Assembly: GCA_019309815.1 (NCBI GenBank) | Contig: JAFDFO010000006.1 | Location: forward strand, 1 to 25,494 | Length of the DNA stretch: 25,494 bases | Direction of reading: 5' to 3' | Source of the DNA: Deltaproteobacteria bacterium | GTDB lineage: Bacteria; Desulfobacterota; Desulfobacteria; Desulfobacterales; C00003060 | Shown: positions 6,818 through 13,830 of the stretch, piece after piece | Numbering within the stretch: the first letter of the stretch is position 1 | Layout of the letters: every line of letters begins with the position of its first letter | Program-made: the position numbers and the translations under genes | Notes under the pieces: model-generated | The model's database searches: none | What the model was told of the DNA's origin: nothing | The model's input: only the letters and a program-made list of their open reading frames with translations

Positions 6818-6974
6818 TTATTGCTTGGCTTTCCTCTTTTGGTACTTCTTGAGAAGGTCTTGAAGGGCTTCCTCCAAAAGGTCATTTAGAGGCCGTTCAA
6901 GGTCAATTGTGAGCTTCTTAACATTTTTCTGAAGCTGGTGTTTCGATCTTTGTAGATAGGGGCTTTCGCGACAT
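6818..6974 (-). pseudogene. Frameshifted ribbon-helix-helix protein gene
   Basis: Two overlapping minus-strand frames together read like one CopG/ribbon-helix-helix protein. From ATG 6974 the first frame gives MSRKPLSTKIETP, then runs into a stop after five more residues. One base later the other frame continues LQKNVKKLTIDLERPLND and LLEEALQDLLKKYQKRKAKQ to TAA at 6818-6820. Removing one base (about 6935) would join them into a ~52-residue protein with the usual beta strand (LSTKIET) and two helices; the RPLNDLLEEA block is characteristic of small RHH proteins. Such proteins are DNA-binding regulators or antitoxins. As it stands the gene is broken, or the sequence has an indel error. An intact 55-codon frame from ATG 6985 also covers the second part but replaces the strand with unrelated residues. 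Confidence 0.6.
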
Positions 6975-6985
6975 GTGGACACCAT

Positions 6986-7505
6986 ACATAACATCTTTTC
7001 TCAAATCAATCAAAAAAGAATTGGAAGTAGCATGGTAGCAGGATATCCGGATATCAGGCATGTGGGCACTTTCGACAAAACCCTACAATATGGCTTGGTG
7101 CAGGAGGCTTTTTTTGTGTATGGGGGTCAAAATCGGCTTGTCAGGAAAAGGGGTTGTGAAGAGTGGAGGGGGAACCCAAGATCGGGACCTTTACCTTACA
7201 GGGTTTGTGTGGGCTTTTATAGAAGATGGTTCCGATCCAGGGTATATCCCCCAAAATTGTTTAGGTTGTGCATGATGAGGGCGGAATATGAGGCAAGCAG
7301 GGCCTCCCCAACGCAATCTTCTTGTCTTTCACCCAAGCGAGTGGAGGCTCCTGCGCCCCAACTCCATGGCCCTAGGAGTCTCCTACCTACTTAGTAGGAA
7401 TTAAATCTAAATGCAACCCTAAAATGCAAAAAAATCCACAGAAAGGGGATGACACCATCAATCTTAGGCAACGGGTGGCGGATAGGCAGGAAAGGTAGGC
7501 GAAAC
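6986..7505. other. Region without recognisable genes
   Basis: About 520 bp inside the tRNA-Gln element. The plus-strand frame 6975-7394 has no ribosome binding site or family-like pattern and looks spurious. A 14-bp palindrome, GATATCCGGATATC, is present at 7041-7054, and a small hairpin (TCCTAC/GTAGGA) lies near 7379-7398. The minus-strand promoter for the small gene set should lie in the first part, but no convincing -35/-10 pair stands out. It may contain remnants of deleted element genes. Confidence 0.5.
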
Positions 7506-7640
7506 ATGGCACCATCTGAAGCTGATCTGCATAGAGCAATGGAAAAATACACTGCCGGGCTTGATGACCATCCCGCAAATGTTGACCATTCTGTTGACCA
7601 AAGAACAAAAAAGGACTCAGCCGTTCAGCTAAGTCCTTGA
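7506..7640 (+). CDS. Doubtful 44-residue ORF next to the tRNA; possible gene remnant
   Basis: A plus-strand frame from ATG 7506 (preceded by AGGTAGG) encodes MAPSEADLHRAMEKYTAGLD and then a polar tail ending at TAG/TGA just before the tRNA-Gln 3' end. The sequence is amphipathic and protein-like. Its position directly against the rebuilt tRNA is where the tail of an integrase gene could lie, which would make it the C-terminal stub of a lost integrase. I cannot recognise an integrase motif in it, and it overlaps the tRNA terminator on the other strand. The call is weak. Confidence 0.2.
   Translation: MAPSEADLHRAMEKYTAGLDDHPANVDHSVDQRTKKDSAVQLSP
7605..7638 (-). terminator. Intrinsic terminator of the tRNA-Gln transcript
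   Basis: On the minus strand AAGGACTTAGC pairs with GCTGAGTCCTT (7611-7638, one mismatch) around a 6-nt loop, followed by TTTTTTG. It lies 10 nt after the encoded CCA end of tRNA-Gln, the expected position for termination of a single-tRNA transcript. Confidence 0.8.
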
Positions 7641-7647
7641 TTTTATC

Positions 7648-7721
7648 TGGCTGGGAGACCAGGATTCGAACCTGGGTTGACGGAGTCAGAGTCCGTAGTC
7701 CTTCCGCTGGACGATCTCCCA
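7648..7721 (-). tRNA. tRNA-Gln (anticodon CTG)
   Basis: On the minus strand a complete cloverleaf can be drawn. The acceptor stem is TGGGAGA/TCTCCCA with discriminator G and encoded CCA (7648-7650). The D arm is GTCC...GGAC. The anticodon arm is ACGGA CTCTGAC TCCGT with anticodon CTG, and the T arm is ACCCAGG TTCGAAT CCTGGT-like. It reads CAG codons. A promoter-like sequence lies upstream (7734-7766) and a terminator downstream (7605-7638). Its 3' part is duplicated at 5760-5808, so the present 3' half was probably supplied by an integrated element that restored the gene. Confidence 0.95.
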
Positions 7722-7733
7722 TTCAATTGGATC

Positions 7734-7766
7734 ATTATACATACAAAAGCGCTCAGCACCAGTCAA
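7734..7766 (-). promoter_or_regulatory. Predicted promoter of tRNA-Gln
   Basis: On the minus strand a perfect -10 box TATAAT (7734-7739) lies 12 nt before the tRNA 5' end. TTGACT (7761-7766) lies 21 bp upstream of it, longer than ideal; with the overlapping TATGTA (7738-7743) as -10 the spacing is 17 bp. The exact -10 is therefore uncertain, but promoter activity toward the tRNA is likely. Confidence 0.55.
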
Positions 7767-7851
7767 CAGAAAACCGGACATTGCTCCTCTCAGTGGAGTT
7801 CCAGTTTAGGCGACAAGGCAACTTGTAACAAAAAAGCCACACAAACAACGC

Positions 7852-7880
7852 TTGACAAACGACTCAAAGACCAGTAATAA
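7852..7880 (+). promoter_or_regulatory. Predicted promoter of the HNH endonuclease gene
   Basis: TTGACA at 7852-7857 is followed by a 17-bp spacer and TAATAA at 7875-7880. The -35 is perfect and the -10 weak. It lies 63 bp upstream of the HNH gene start and is the best match in the gap. Confidence 0.45.
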
Positions 7881-7943
7881 GCATAGGTTAATATTGAATA
7901 ACTATGTTTTCCTGAACTCTGGAAAGGCGGCTATAGGGTCATC

Positions 7944-8471
7944 ATGGAGCAAGTACTCCTACTAAATGCCACCTTTGAGCCCTTGAAGGTGATTGACTGG
8001 AAGAGGGCGATAAGGCTCCTCACCTTGGAAAAGGTAGAAGTCCTCGAGGAGTATGACAAGGAGATCCACTCAGTCACCTTTGCCATCAAACTCCCCGCCG
8101 TCCTTCGTTTGCTTAGATACGTGAAGTACAGGAAGAAGGATATCAAGTTCTCTCGGGCAAATATCTATGCGCGAGACAATTTTTCATGTCAGTATTGCGG
8201 GCACAAATTTGAATCCCAAGACCTCACGTTCGATCATGTGACCCCGAAGAGATATGGAGGCCACACCGAATGGAGAAATATCGTTACGTCCTGCTACAGG
8301 TGTAATCGGGTAAAAGGAGGCAAGACCCTAAGGGAGGCGGGTTTCAAGCTTCGAAAGAAGCCCGTCAAGCCCGACTGGGTCCCGTTCCTTATGATCACTA
8401 TCAGTGCCAGGAGTGTGCCAGACTCCTGGCGGGATTATTTGTACTGGAATCTGGAGTTGAAAGACACGTAA
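7944..8471 (+). CDS. HNH endonuclease family protein
   Basis: A 175-residue protein with a C-terminal HNH nuclease module. The zinc knuckles are Cys82/Cys85 in CQYCGHKF and Cys117/Cys120 in CYRCNRVKGG. The catalytic betabeta-alpha core is DHVTPKRYGGHTEWRNIV (Asp97, His98). The N-terminal part (VLLLNATFEPLKVIDWKRAI) is typical of a widespread chromosomal HNH family found in many bacteria, so this is not clearly a mobile or restriction gene. The start ATG 7944 is preceded by AGGGT in ATAGGGTCATC. It stands alone on the plus strand just outside the tRNA-Gln element, and its 3' end faces the hydantoinase B gene across a repeat-filled gap. The substrate and cellular role of this family are not known to me. 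Confidence 0.88.
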   Translation: MEQVLLLNATFEPLKVIDWKRAIRLLTLEKVEVLEEYDKEIHSVTFAIKLPAVLRLLRYVKYRKKDIKFSRANIYARDNFSCQYCGHKFESQDLTFDHVTPKRYGGHTEWRNIVTSCYRCNRVKGGKTLREAGFKLRKKPVKPDWVPFLMITISARSVPDSWRDYLYWNLELKDT

Positions 8472-8500
8472 CTTAGCTGAACGGAAGACAAGAAAAGACT

Positions 8501-8839
8501 ATCACGAAAGCACGAAAGAAAGACAAAGCACGAAAGAAGAACCAAGATTATCACGTCTCTTTATAAGGCGCACGCCGCAAAGCACGAAAGTAAGAAGAAA
8601 AACGCGAAAGGGAAAAGAATTATCACGAAAACACGTACTGTTTTGGCGCAGCAGTGGCGCCTGACGGCTTGAAAAGAGGCACTACGTGTCAAGGCGTAAG
8701 CCGCAAATTAAGAGAAAAACACGAAAGTAAAACCACGAAAGGTCGCCTCAAGATGAGGCGACCTTTCGTCATTTTCAGATTTCGTGCTTTGTTGTTCTTT
8801 TTCGTGTTTTGCGGCGTGCGCCTTATAAAGAGACGTGAT
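8501..8839. repeat. Composite inverted repeat (CACGAAAA family, copy 2)
   Basis: The ~340-bp gap between two convergent genes is made of nested repeats. A 32-bp segment at 8550-8581 (ATCACGTCTCTT...GCCGCAAA) recurs perfectly inverted at 8808-8839, and a degenerate direct copy (ACGTGTCAAGGCGTAAGCCGCAAA-like) lies at ~8683-8706. Between and around them are multiple CACGAAAG/AAACACGAAA units (8501-8540, 8581-8640, 8711-8745) and their inverse (8780-8810). The centre is a perfect 15-bp hairpin at 8735-8769. The opening block matches copy 1 (2881-3066). No coding sequence is seen. Confidence 0.9.
8735..8769. terminator. Strong hairpin between convergent genes (possible bidirectional terminator)
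   Basis: ACGAAAGGTCGCCTC (8735-8749) pairs perfectly with GAGGCGACCTTTCGT (8755-8769), loop AAGAT. It is the core of the composite repeat between the HNH gene and the hydantoinase B gene. A true T-run is lacking on either side (CATTTT on plus), so termination is plausible but not shown. Confidence 0.4.
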
Positions 8840-8884
8840 GATGTTTTTTCTTTTTCAGGGAAGACGCGGGCTCGGTGTTCGGCG

Positions 8885-10429
8885 CTAGGGCTTTCCCCAA
8901 CCACCCCCGCCAGGCGTGTGAATAATCACTGTCTCTCCTTTTAAAGCCTGAAAAGTCGTGCGGCCAGGAAGAGGCATTTCAGTTCCGTCAACGCGTCGCA
9001 AAAGATTCTGTCCACAGCTTCCATTGTCCCCCCCGGCTATCCCTCTGGGCGCGAAGCGCCTTCTTTCTGATTGAATCGATACCACAGCGTCCTCAAGGAA
9101 TAACAGCTCTCGTGTCACCCCCATCCCTCCTGAGTAAAGGCCGGCCCCGCCGGATCCTTCCCTGAGTTCGGTCCTAAGAACGCGTATGGGATAGGCGTTT
9201 TCAAGGACCTCGGTGGGCGTGGTGGCGGTGTTCGTCATGTGTACGTGGACGCCGCTTGCCCCTGGGGATCGAGGAGTTGCTCCCATGCCGCCCGCGATCG
9301 TTTCATAGTAGGTTTTGTCTCTCCAGCCCACAGCAAGATTGTTCATGGTCCCCTGTCCCTGTGCCGGAATCTGATCGGGAAAGAGATCTTTTAGGGCAAG
9401 CAGCAGGACGTCAACGATCCTTTGAGAGGTCTCCACATTTCCAGAGCTGACAGCTGCCGGTGGTCGAGGATTGAGAAGTGTCCCTTTGGGCGCGACGACG
9501 TGTAGGGTTTCGTAACATCCGTGGTTAGGTGGGATGTCAGCTGGGAGGAGACATCTTAGGACGTAGTATACAGCTGACCTGGTCACGCTGATGGGTGCGT
9601 TAGCGTTTCCATCGCTTTGTGGCGCAGTTTGCGTGAAGTCGACTTCAAACCGATTGCCCTCAAGTTTTACTTTAACAGTTATCCGGATTGGCCCATCCAT
9701 GCCATCCAAATCATCCGACGCCTCAGACACTCCATCCGGAAGGGCAAAGAGGTGGGCAGTCACCCTGGATTTGGAATAATCGATGATGGCGTCTACAAAC
9801 TCATCAAAGGCCGTCTCGCCGTACCGGCGAATGAAATCGATACATCGAGACACGCCCAGAATGTTGGCTCCTACCTGTGCATTCAAATCCCCGATCCGCT
9901 CGGTTGGGTTTCGGGTCTCTCTCTCGAACATCGCCAGAACGTCTTTTTCAATGACTCCCTTGTGCACGAACAGGGTGGGGGGGATGACAAGGCCTTCTTC
10001 TTCCAGTGTACGGCTGTGTCCGGGCATGGATCCTGGCGTCTTCCCGCCTACATCTGCGTGATGGGCACGATTCACAGCGTATCCCTTCAGCTTTCCTTGC
10101 CAGAAGAGGGGTGCGATCAGGGTGATGTCCGGAAGGTGGGAACCCCCTCGGTATGGATCGTTCACAATCACTTGATCCCCAGGGGTCAGTTCTGGGAAGT
10201 CGCCTACGACCTGCTCAACAGCAGACGGCATGGCACCAAGATGCACAGGGATGTGTTCTGCCTGAGCAATGAGGCGACCCTTGGCGTCAAACAGGGCACA
10301 GCTTTCATCCATCCGCTCCTTGATATTGGGAGAGAAGGCGGTGCGCCTCAGGTTCCCTCCCATTTCCTCGGGAATGGCCAAAATAAGGTGTTTGAACACT
10401 TCAAGTGTTACTGGATCTATTGGTCTCAT
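8885..10429 (-). CDS. hyuB: Hydantoinase B/oxoprolinase family protein
   Basis: A 514-residue subunit of an ATP-dependent hydantoinase/5-oxoprolinase-type (or acetone-carboxylase-like) enzyme that works with the HyuA-type subunit encoded just upstream. Family blocks are clear: RPIDPVTLEVFKHL at the N-terminus, HIPVHLGAMPSAV, DQVIVNDPYRGGSHLPDI, NRAHHADVGGKTPGSMPG, GGGMGATP-like and the C-terminal TPGGGGWGKP. The start at ATG 10429 (MRPIDPV) is chosen because homologs begin there; the frame stays open to ATG 10540 but those 37 residues are not family-like. No strong binding site precedes either start. It lies 245 bp downstream of hyuA with no gene between. The substrate cannot be told from sequence. 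Confidence 0.88.
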   Translation of the reverse strand: MRPIDPVTLEVFKHLILAIPEEMGGNLRRTAFSPNIKERMDESCALFDAKGRLIAQAEHIPVHLGAMPSAVEQVVGDFPELTPGDQVIVNDPYRGGSHLPDITLIAPLFWQGKLKGYAVNRAHHADVGGKTPGSMPGHSRTLEEEGLVIPPTLFVHKGVIEKDVLAMFERETRNPTERIGDLNAQVGANILGVSRCIDFIRRYGETAFDEFVDAIIDYSKSRVTAHLFALPDGVSEASDDLDGMDGPIRITVKVKLEGNRFEVDFTQTAPQSDGNANAPISVTRSAVYYVLRCLLPADIPPNHGCYETLHVVAPKGTLLNPRPPAAVSSGNVETSQRIVDVLLLALKDLFPDQIPAQGQGTMNNLAVGWRDKTYYETIAGGMGATPRSPGASGVHVHMTNTATTPTEVLENAYPIRVLRTELREGSGGAGLYSGGMGVTRELLFLEDAVVSIQSERRRFAPRGIAGGDNGSCGQNLLRRVDGTEMPLPGRTTFQALKGETVIIHTPGGGGWGKP

Positions 10430-10674
10430 ATCACTATGGTGATTGTCAAACATATATGTTCCATTGTGAACCATTTGTGACTGACAAGACTGCCGTAAAA
10501 GGAACTTATTCTTGACAACCGCTCTAAATACCAGAGTCATTTGGTGGTAGTTAGCATGGCGCCTGTCGTGGGATTGATCTCACAATTGTCGGTCGTTGTT
10601 CCTTGAAGATGCCTGATCCAGAATACCCATTCTTTGATCTCGATTATGGTTGTTTGCTTGGCGATTTGTCGTTT

Positions 10675-12648
10675 TCAATCATCAATCCAAATCCTCAGAC
10701 AACTCTTTTCAGTCACAGACACGTCACAGTCTGGGGGTACAAACACCGTACATCCTTCATCTTCAATCACGAGGGGGCCGTGTGCGTGAAAAGACAGCCC
10801 CAGGCTGCCGCGATCGTACACAGGTGCTGTCACCCAGCCTGAGGCGACCAGGATCTTCCTTTTGCGGCTGGGTTCAGGGTCTCCAGAAGATGTGACCTCT
10901 GGCAAGGCAATCTCACCCCTAGAAGCCACGGCCGAAAGCCGGACCGTGACCACCTCCAGATGGGGACCCTGTTCCAGGTCATATCCATATCGTTTTCTGA
11001 AAGCCACGTGGAAGGAATCTGTAGGGTCAGTTTCCTTGCTATAGACAACAGGGAGATGAAAGCCCTGGCCTTCATATCGCATATCGAGGACAGCCCGAAA
11101 ACGGACCGCTTTGTCATCCAGGCCCTGCCGGGCAAGAGATCTGAGTGCGATTGCTTTGAACTGCTCCAGTATTTCGTCGGTTGTCCGTCGTGTGTCCTTG
11201 TTCCACTTGCCAACAAGGGTTTGGCCGAAGTCGAGCTTAACGTCGGACATGAGAATCCCCAAGGCTGAGAACATGCCCGCCATGGGTGGGATCAGCACCT
11301 CCTTAATGCCAAGCTCCATTGCAAGCTCTGCGGCGTGAATCGGGCCGGCGCCGCCAAAGGCAAAAAGAGCACATTCTCTGGCGTCGAGCCCCTTCTCGAC
11401 TGTGGCCCTACGAATTCCCCTCAGCATGTTGGCATTGACCACGGAGCGTACACCCCGAATGATCTCCTCCTCATTGAGTCCGGCGGATACCGCCAGTGAC
11501 TGAATGGCCTGTCTGGCTTTGTCGGGGTTAAGGGTAATGCCCGTTCCTCGGAAGGAATCGGGGTCCAGAATCCCAGACAGGAGGTTTGCGTCCGTCACCG
11601 TTGGCAGGGTCCCACCCCGGTTGTAGCAGGCGGGGCCCGGTTCAGATCCGGCGCTCTGGGGGCCCACGCGAAGCGCCCCGCCTTGATCCACCCAGCCAAT
11701 CGATCCGCCGCCCGCGCCTATAGTCGTAATGTCAAGAATGGGCAGCCGGACGGGGAGGCCATCTATCTCTCCGTCCTCTGTCCAAAGCGGGGTGTGGTCT
11801 ACAATCGCCGAGAAGTCAGCACTCGTTCCACCCATATCAAAAGTGATCAAGTTCTTTTTGTTTAGGTGCTTTCCAAGCAAGAGACCACCTGCAACGCCGC
11901 CGGCGGGACCGGAGAGCAACATCTCCACCGGGTTAACCTCTCGCGACGCTGCCACACCTCCCCCTGATTTCATCACATAGTAGTCATCGGGCCCTCCGGC
12001 CTCCTGGATCGTGCTGCGGATCTTCTCCACATAGGTGTCCACAATGGGCTGAAGGAAGGCGTTGATCGTCGTGGTGGAGGCCCTTTCGAATTCCCTGAAC
12101 TCGGGGATGATGTGAGACGATCTGGATACAGGAATCCCATGCTTCGTCAATGCCTCTTCAAGAAGCATTTCATGAGATGGGTTCTTGTAAGAAAACAGAA
12201 GGCAAATGGCAGCAGCCTCTGCTCCGGCTCCAATGACGTGATCTGCCAGTGTGGCTGCCTCGGCCGGCGCAAGCGCCAACAGGACGGTACCATCAGGAGC
12301 AACACGCTCCGGGACCTCAAAGCACAGGTCGCGGCTGACTACCGGTTTTGACCGTGCACAATCGAAATCGTAGAGCCTTGGCCTTTGTTGCCTGGCAATG
12401 TAAAGGAGATCCCTGAAGCCTCTCGTTGTGAGAAGGGCCACCTTTGCTCCTTTTCTTTCCAGGAGAGCATTGGTGGCGACTGTCGTTCCGTGTGAAAAAG
12501 ATGACATGCCTGACAGAGCGCCCATCGCTCGGGATACGGCACGATCAGGTGAGGTGGGCGTGGAAAGGACTTTCCAGCCGCGAATGGTGTTTTTGTCGAG
12601 CGTGACTACATCCGTGAACGTTCCCCCAATGTCAGTTGAAACTCTCAT
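10675..12648 (-). CDS. hyuA: Hydantoinase A/5-oxoprolinase family protein
   Basis: A 657-residue ATP-binding subunit of the hydantoinase/oxoprolinase superfamily (actin-like ATPase fold). It starts VSTDIGGTFTDVV, the phosphate-binding motif, followed by SHGTTVATNALLERKGAKVALLTT, FDMGGTSADFS as the second phosphate motif, TIGAGGGSIGWVD, GPACY and FGGAGPIHA. All of these are diagnostic, and the length is normal. In such enzymes ATP phosphorylates a cyclic amide, imide or ketone before ring opening or carboxylation by the partner subunit. The partner hyuB follows on the same strand. The start at 12648 begins the family motif directly; the ribosome binding site is weak. Upstream are repeat elements (12663-12780) separating it from a TIM-barrel gene. 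The exact substrate is unknown. Confidence 0.92.
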   Translation of the reverse strand: MRVSTDIGGTFTDVVTLDKNTIRGWKVLSTPTSPDRAVSRAMGALSGMSSFSHGTTVATNALLERKGAKVALLTTRGFRDLLYIARQQRPRLYDFDCARSKPVVSRDLCFEVPERVAPDGTVLLALAPAEAATLADHVIGAGAEAAAICLLFSYKNPSHEMLLEEALTKHGIPVSRSSHIIPEFREFERASTTTINAFLQPIVDTYVEKIRSTIQEAGGPDDYYVMKSGGGVAASREVNPVEMLLSGPAGGVAGGLLLGKHLNKKNLITFDMGGTSADFSAIVDHTPLWTEDGEIDGLPVRLPILDITTIGAGGGSIGWVDQGGALRVGPQSAGSEPGPACYNRGGTLPTVTDANLLSGILDPDSFRGTGITLNPDKARQAIQSLAVSAGLNEEEIIRGVRSVVNANMLRGIRRATVEKGLDARECALFAFGGAGPIHAAELAMELGIKEVLIPPMAGMFSALGILMSDVKLDFGQTLVGKWNKDTRRTTDEILEQFKAIALRSLARQGLDDKAVRFRAVLDMRYEGQGFHLPVVYSKETDPTDSFHVAFRKRYGYDLEQGPHLEVVTVRLSAVASRGEIALPEVTSSGDPEPSRKRKILVASGWVTAPVYDRGSLGLSFHAHGPLVIEDEGCTVFVPPDCDVSVTEKSCLRIWIDD

Positions 12649-12662
12649 TCAGTCGTTTCTTA

Positions 12663-12696
12663 TTCACCACAGAGGCCCAGAATTCGCAGAGGTGAA
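12663..12696. repeat. Short CAGAGG-type repeat with TTCACC/GGTGAA ends
   Basis: Just upstream of hyuA, TTCACC (12663-12668) and GGTGAA (12691-12696) flank units of type CAGAGGCC / CAGAATTCG / CAGAGGTGA, a 9-nt-like period. It directly adjoins the TGGAGTAAT-family element at 12708. Only one copy is seen in the window, so its repeat nature is inferred from its internal structure. Confidence 0.4.
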
Positions 12697-12707
12697 GTGG
12701 AATGATG

Positions 12708-12780
12708 CCGGAGTGCTGGAGTATTGGAGTATTGCGTCAGAAACTCCTTTCCATTACTCCATCACTCCATTACTCCAGGG
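12708..12780. repeat. Inverted repeat with 9-nt periodic arms (TGGAGTAAT family, copy 2)
   Basis: The left arm at 12708-12734 (GGAGTGCTGGAGTATT units) and right arm at 12751-12780 (CCATTACTCCATCACTCC and on) are inverse 9-nt arrays with a short spacer. Its reverse complement aligns with copy 1 (1231-1343) not only in the arms but at the spacer borders (TGGAAAG...GCAATACTCC). It fills the gap between the TIM-barrel gene and hyuA. Confidence 0.85.
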
Positions 12781-12805
12781 TTGAGGACTGTGTCTCCGCG
12801 ACGAA

Positions 12806-13612
12806 TTACAGTCCAATGATACGGCGGAAGCGCTCAGAGCGTGACAGTGCCTCTATGCTCTGCCACAGCCCTTCTTCTTTGTGGGCTTCAATTGTGATGA
12901 TAGGCCTCAAACGGTTTTCATCAACGTACTCAAAGAGTGACTCGAAGTCGATGTTTCCCTCGCCGATAGCAAGATGATCATCTCCGGTTCCGTCATTGTC
13001 GTGCAAATGGAGCTCTTTTATCCGGGGTCCCAGTTCGTTGAGCCAGCCCTGCATATCTGTCTCTGAGAAAGCGCTCATATGCCCAGTATCAAAACAGAAC
13101 CCCACTTTTTCGGTGTCCAATCCTTCGAACAGCCTAATAAGCATCCTGGGGGTTTTTTCATAGACATTCTCTATCATCAGAGCCGTCCCTGTGCCTTTGA
13201 GATGCTCAACAAGAGGTGTCCATGTCTCAAGCGCTGTTTCGAGCCACGCGTCTTCCACTTCATGATATCGTTTTCTGTCATACCCCGTGTGACAGACGAC
13301 AGATAAAGGCACAAATACCGGGACAAGGTCGAATAGTTGCTGCAAGCGCTCTCGTGTTGCCTTCAATATCTTCTTGTCCATGCCGCCCGGAGCCAAGTCG
13401 TAGAACGGTGCATGCAGTGAGATTGTGAGGCCTTCCTTATGGAGAAGGGAGGCGATTTCAGAGAACTCCTCTTTCGAATGGGTATCAATGACGTCTCCGC
13501 TCACCCCGATTTCCGGATTAATCCTGTCTGCAAGGACGCGTGGCAGGTACTTCTCTTTCAGGAGCCTCCAAGGGATACACACCTGCACACATCTTGTGAT
13601 CTCTTCAGTCAT
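12806..13612 (-). CDS. Sugar phosphate isomerase/epimerase-like TIM barrel protein
   Basis: A 268-residue protein of the xylose isomerase-like TIM barrel superfamily (AP endonuclease 2 family). Candidate divalent-metal ligands sit at the ends of barrel strands: SLHAPF, VVCHTGYD, IENVYE, FCFDTGHMSAF, ELHLHDNDG with DDHLAIGEGNIDF, and ITIEAH. These Glu, Asp and His positions are typical of sugar isomerases/epimerases and endonuclease IV-like proteins. Being short and lacking the DNA-binding loops of endonuclease IV, the isomerase/epimerase type is more likely, but the substrate is unknown. The start ATG 13612 has no strong binding site. It is flanked on both sides by repeat elements, so co-transcription with its minus-strand neighbours is uncertain. 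Confidence 0.85.
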   Translation of the reverse strand: MTEEITRCVQVCIPWRLLKEKYLPRVLADRINPEIGVSGDVIDTHSKEEFSEIASLLHKEGLTISLHAPFYDLAPGGMDKKILKATRERLQQLFDLVPVFVPLSVVCHTGYDRKRYHEVEDAWLETALETWTPLVEHLKGTGTALMIENVYEKTPRMLIRLFEGLDTEKVGFCFDTGHMSAFSETDMQGWLNELGPRIKELHLHDNDGTGDDHLAIGEGNIDFESLFEYVDENRLRPIITIEAHKEEGLWQSIEALSRSERFRRIIGL

Positions 13613-13640
13613 CGTCTATTTGTGGCCGTTCTCTTAACTA

Positions 13641-13823
13641 GTGCCCATCCATAAATCAGTTTCTTGGTGATGGGCACAGGCATGAGTTTCCAATCCAGAA
13701 ATGAGAAAGTTTCCGCAAGGTCAAGAAGATCAAGGGATTGCGCGGAGGCGTACATTTGGTACGTCGCACAAGCGATCCCGCTGATTGACGCCGAGATTGC
13801 GGAAAATGGCCATTTATGGATGG
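13641..13823. repeat. ~183-bp inverted-repeat-bounded noncoding element
   Basis: CCATCCATAAAT (13645-13656) is repeated inverted as ATTTATGGATGG (13812-13823). Nested inside are TTTCCGCAA (13710-13718) with TTGCGGAAA (13797-13805), and an imperfect inner stem around GTACATTTGGTAC (13750-13762). The left end also forms its own 9-bp stem, GTGCCCATC (13641-13649) / GATGGGCAC (13669-13677). No ORF with coding character is present. It occupies the whole gap between the thioesterase stop codon and the TIM-barrel gene. The shape suggests a MITE-like element or a long structured RNA; only one copy is in the window. Confidence 0.7.
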
Positions 13824-13830
13824 AAACTAA

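Larger units (their letters stand above)
5760..7694. mobile_element. Degenerate tRNA-Gln-integrated genetic element
   Basis: The 3' portion of the tRNA-Gln(CTG) gene, from the anticodon region to the CCA end (7646-7694), is repeated in the same orientation at 5760-5808 with 48 of 49 bases identical, including a perfect 42-bp block (5767-5808 = 7653-7694). This is the layout left when a tyrosine-recombinase element integrates into a tRNA gene: the gene is rebuilt on one side and the displaced 3' end stays at the other. The ~1.9 kb between carries a minus-strand set of small genes, TGGGCACA repeats next to the distal end, and no intact integrase. Interpretation as an integrated, decayed or integrase-less element is inference; the duplication is directly visible. 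Confidence 0.7.

Noticed and set aside
7041..7054. 14-bp palindrome GATATCCGGATATC as an operator
   Set aside because: It is isolated, with no clear promoter beside it; a palindrome of this length alone is weak evidence.
6975..7394. 139-codon plus-strand ORF inside the tRNA-Gln element
   Set aside because: No ribosome binding site, an erratic Arg/Cys/Pro-rich composition with no domain-like pattern, and its start overlaps the RHH remnant on the other strand.
8735..8769. Certain rho-independent terminator
   Set aside because: It is a very stable hairpin between convergent genes, but without a T-run on either side it is listed only as a possible terminator.
9617..10480. 287-codon plus-strand ORF
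   Set aside because: It lies entirely antisense to the hydantoinase B gene, which has clear family motifs; this is a shadow frame.
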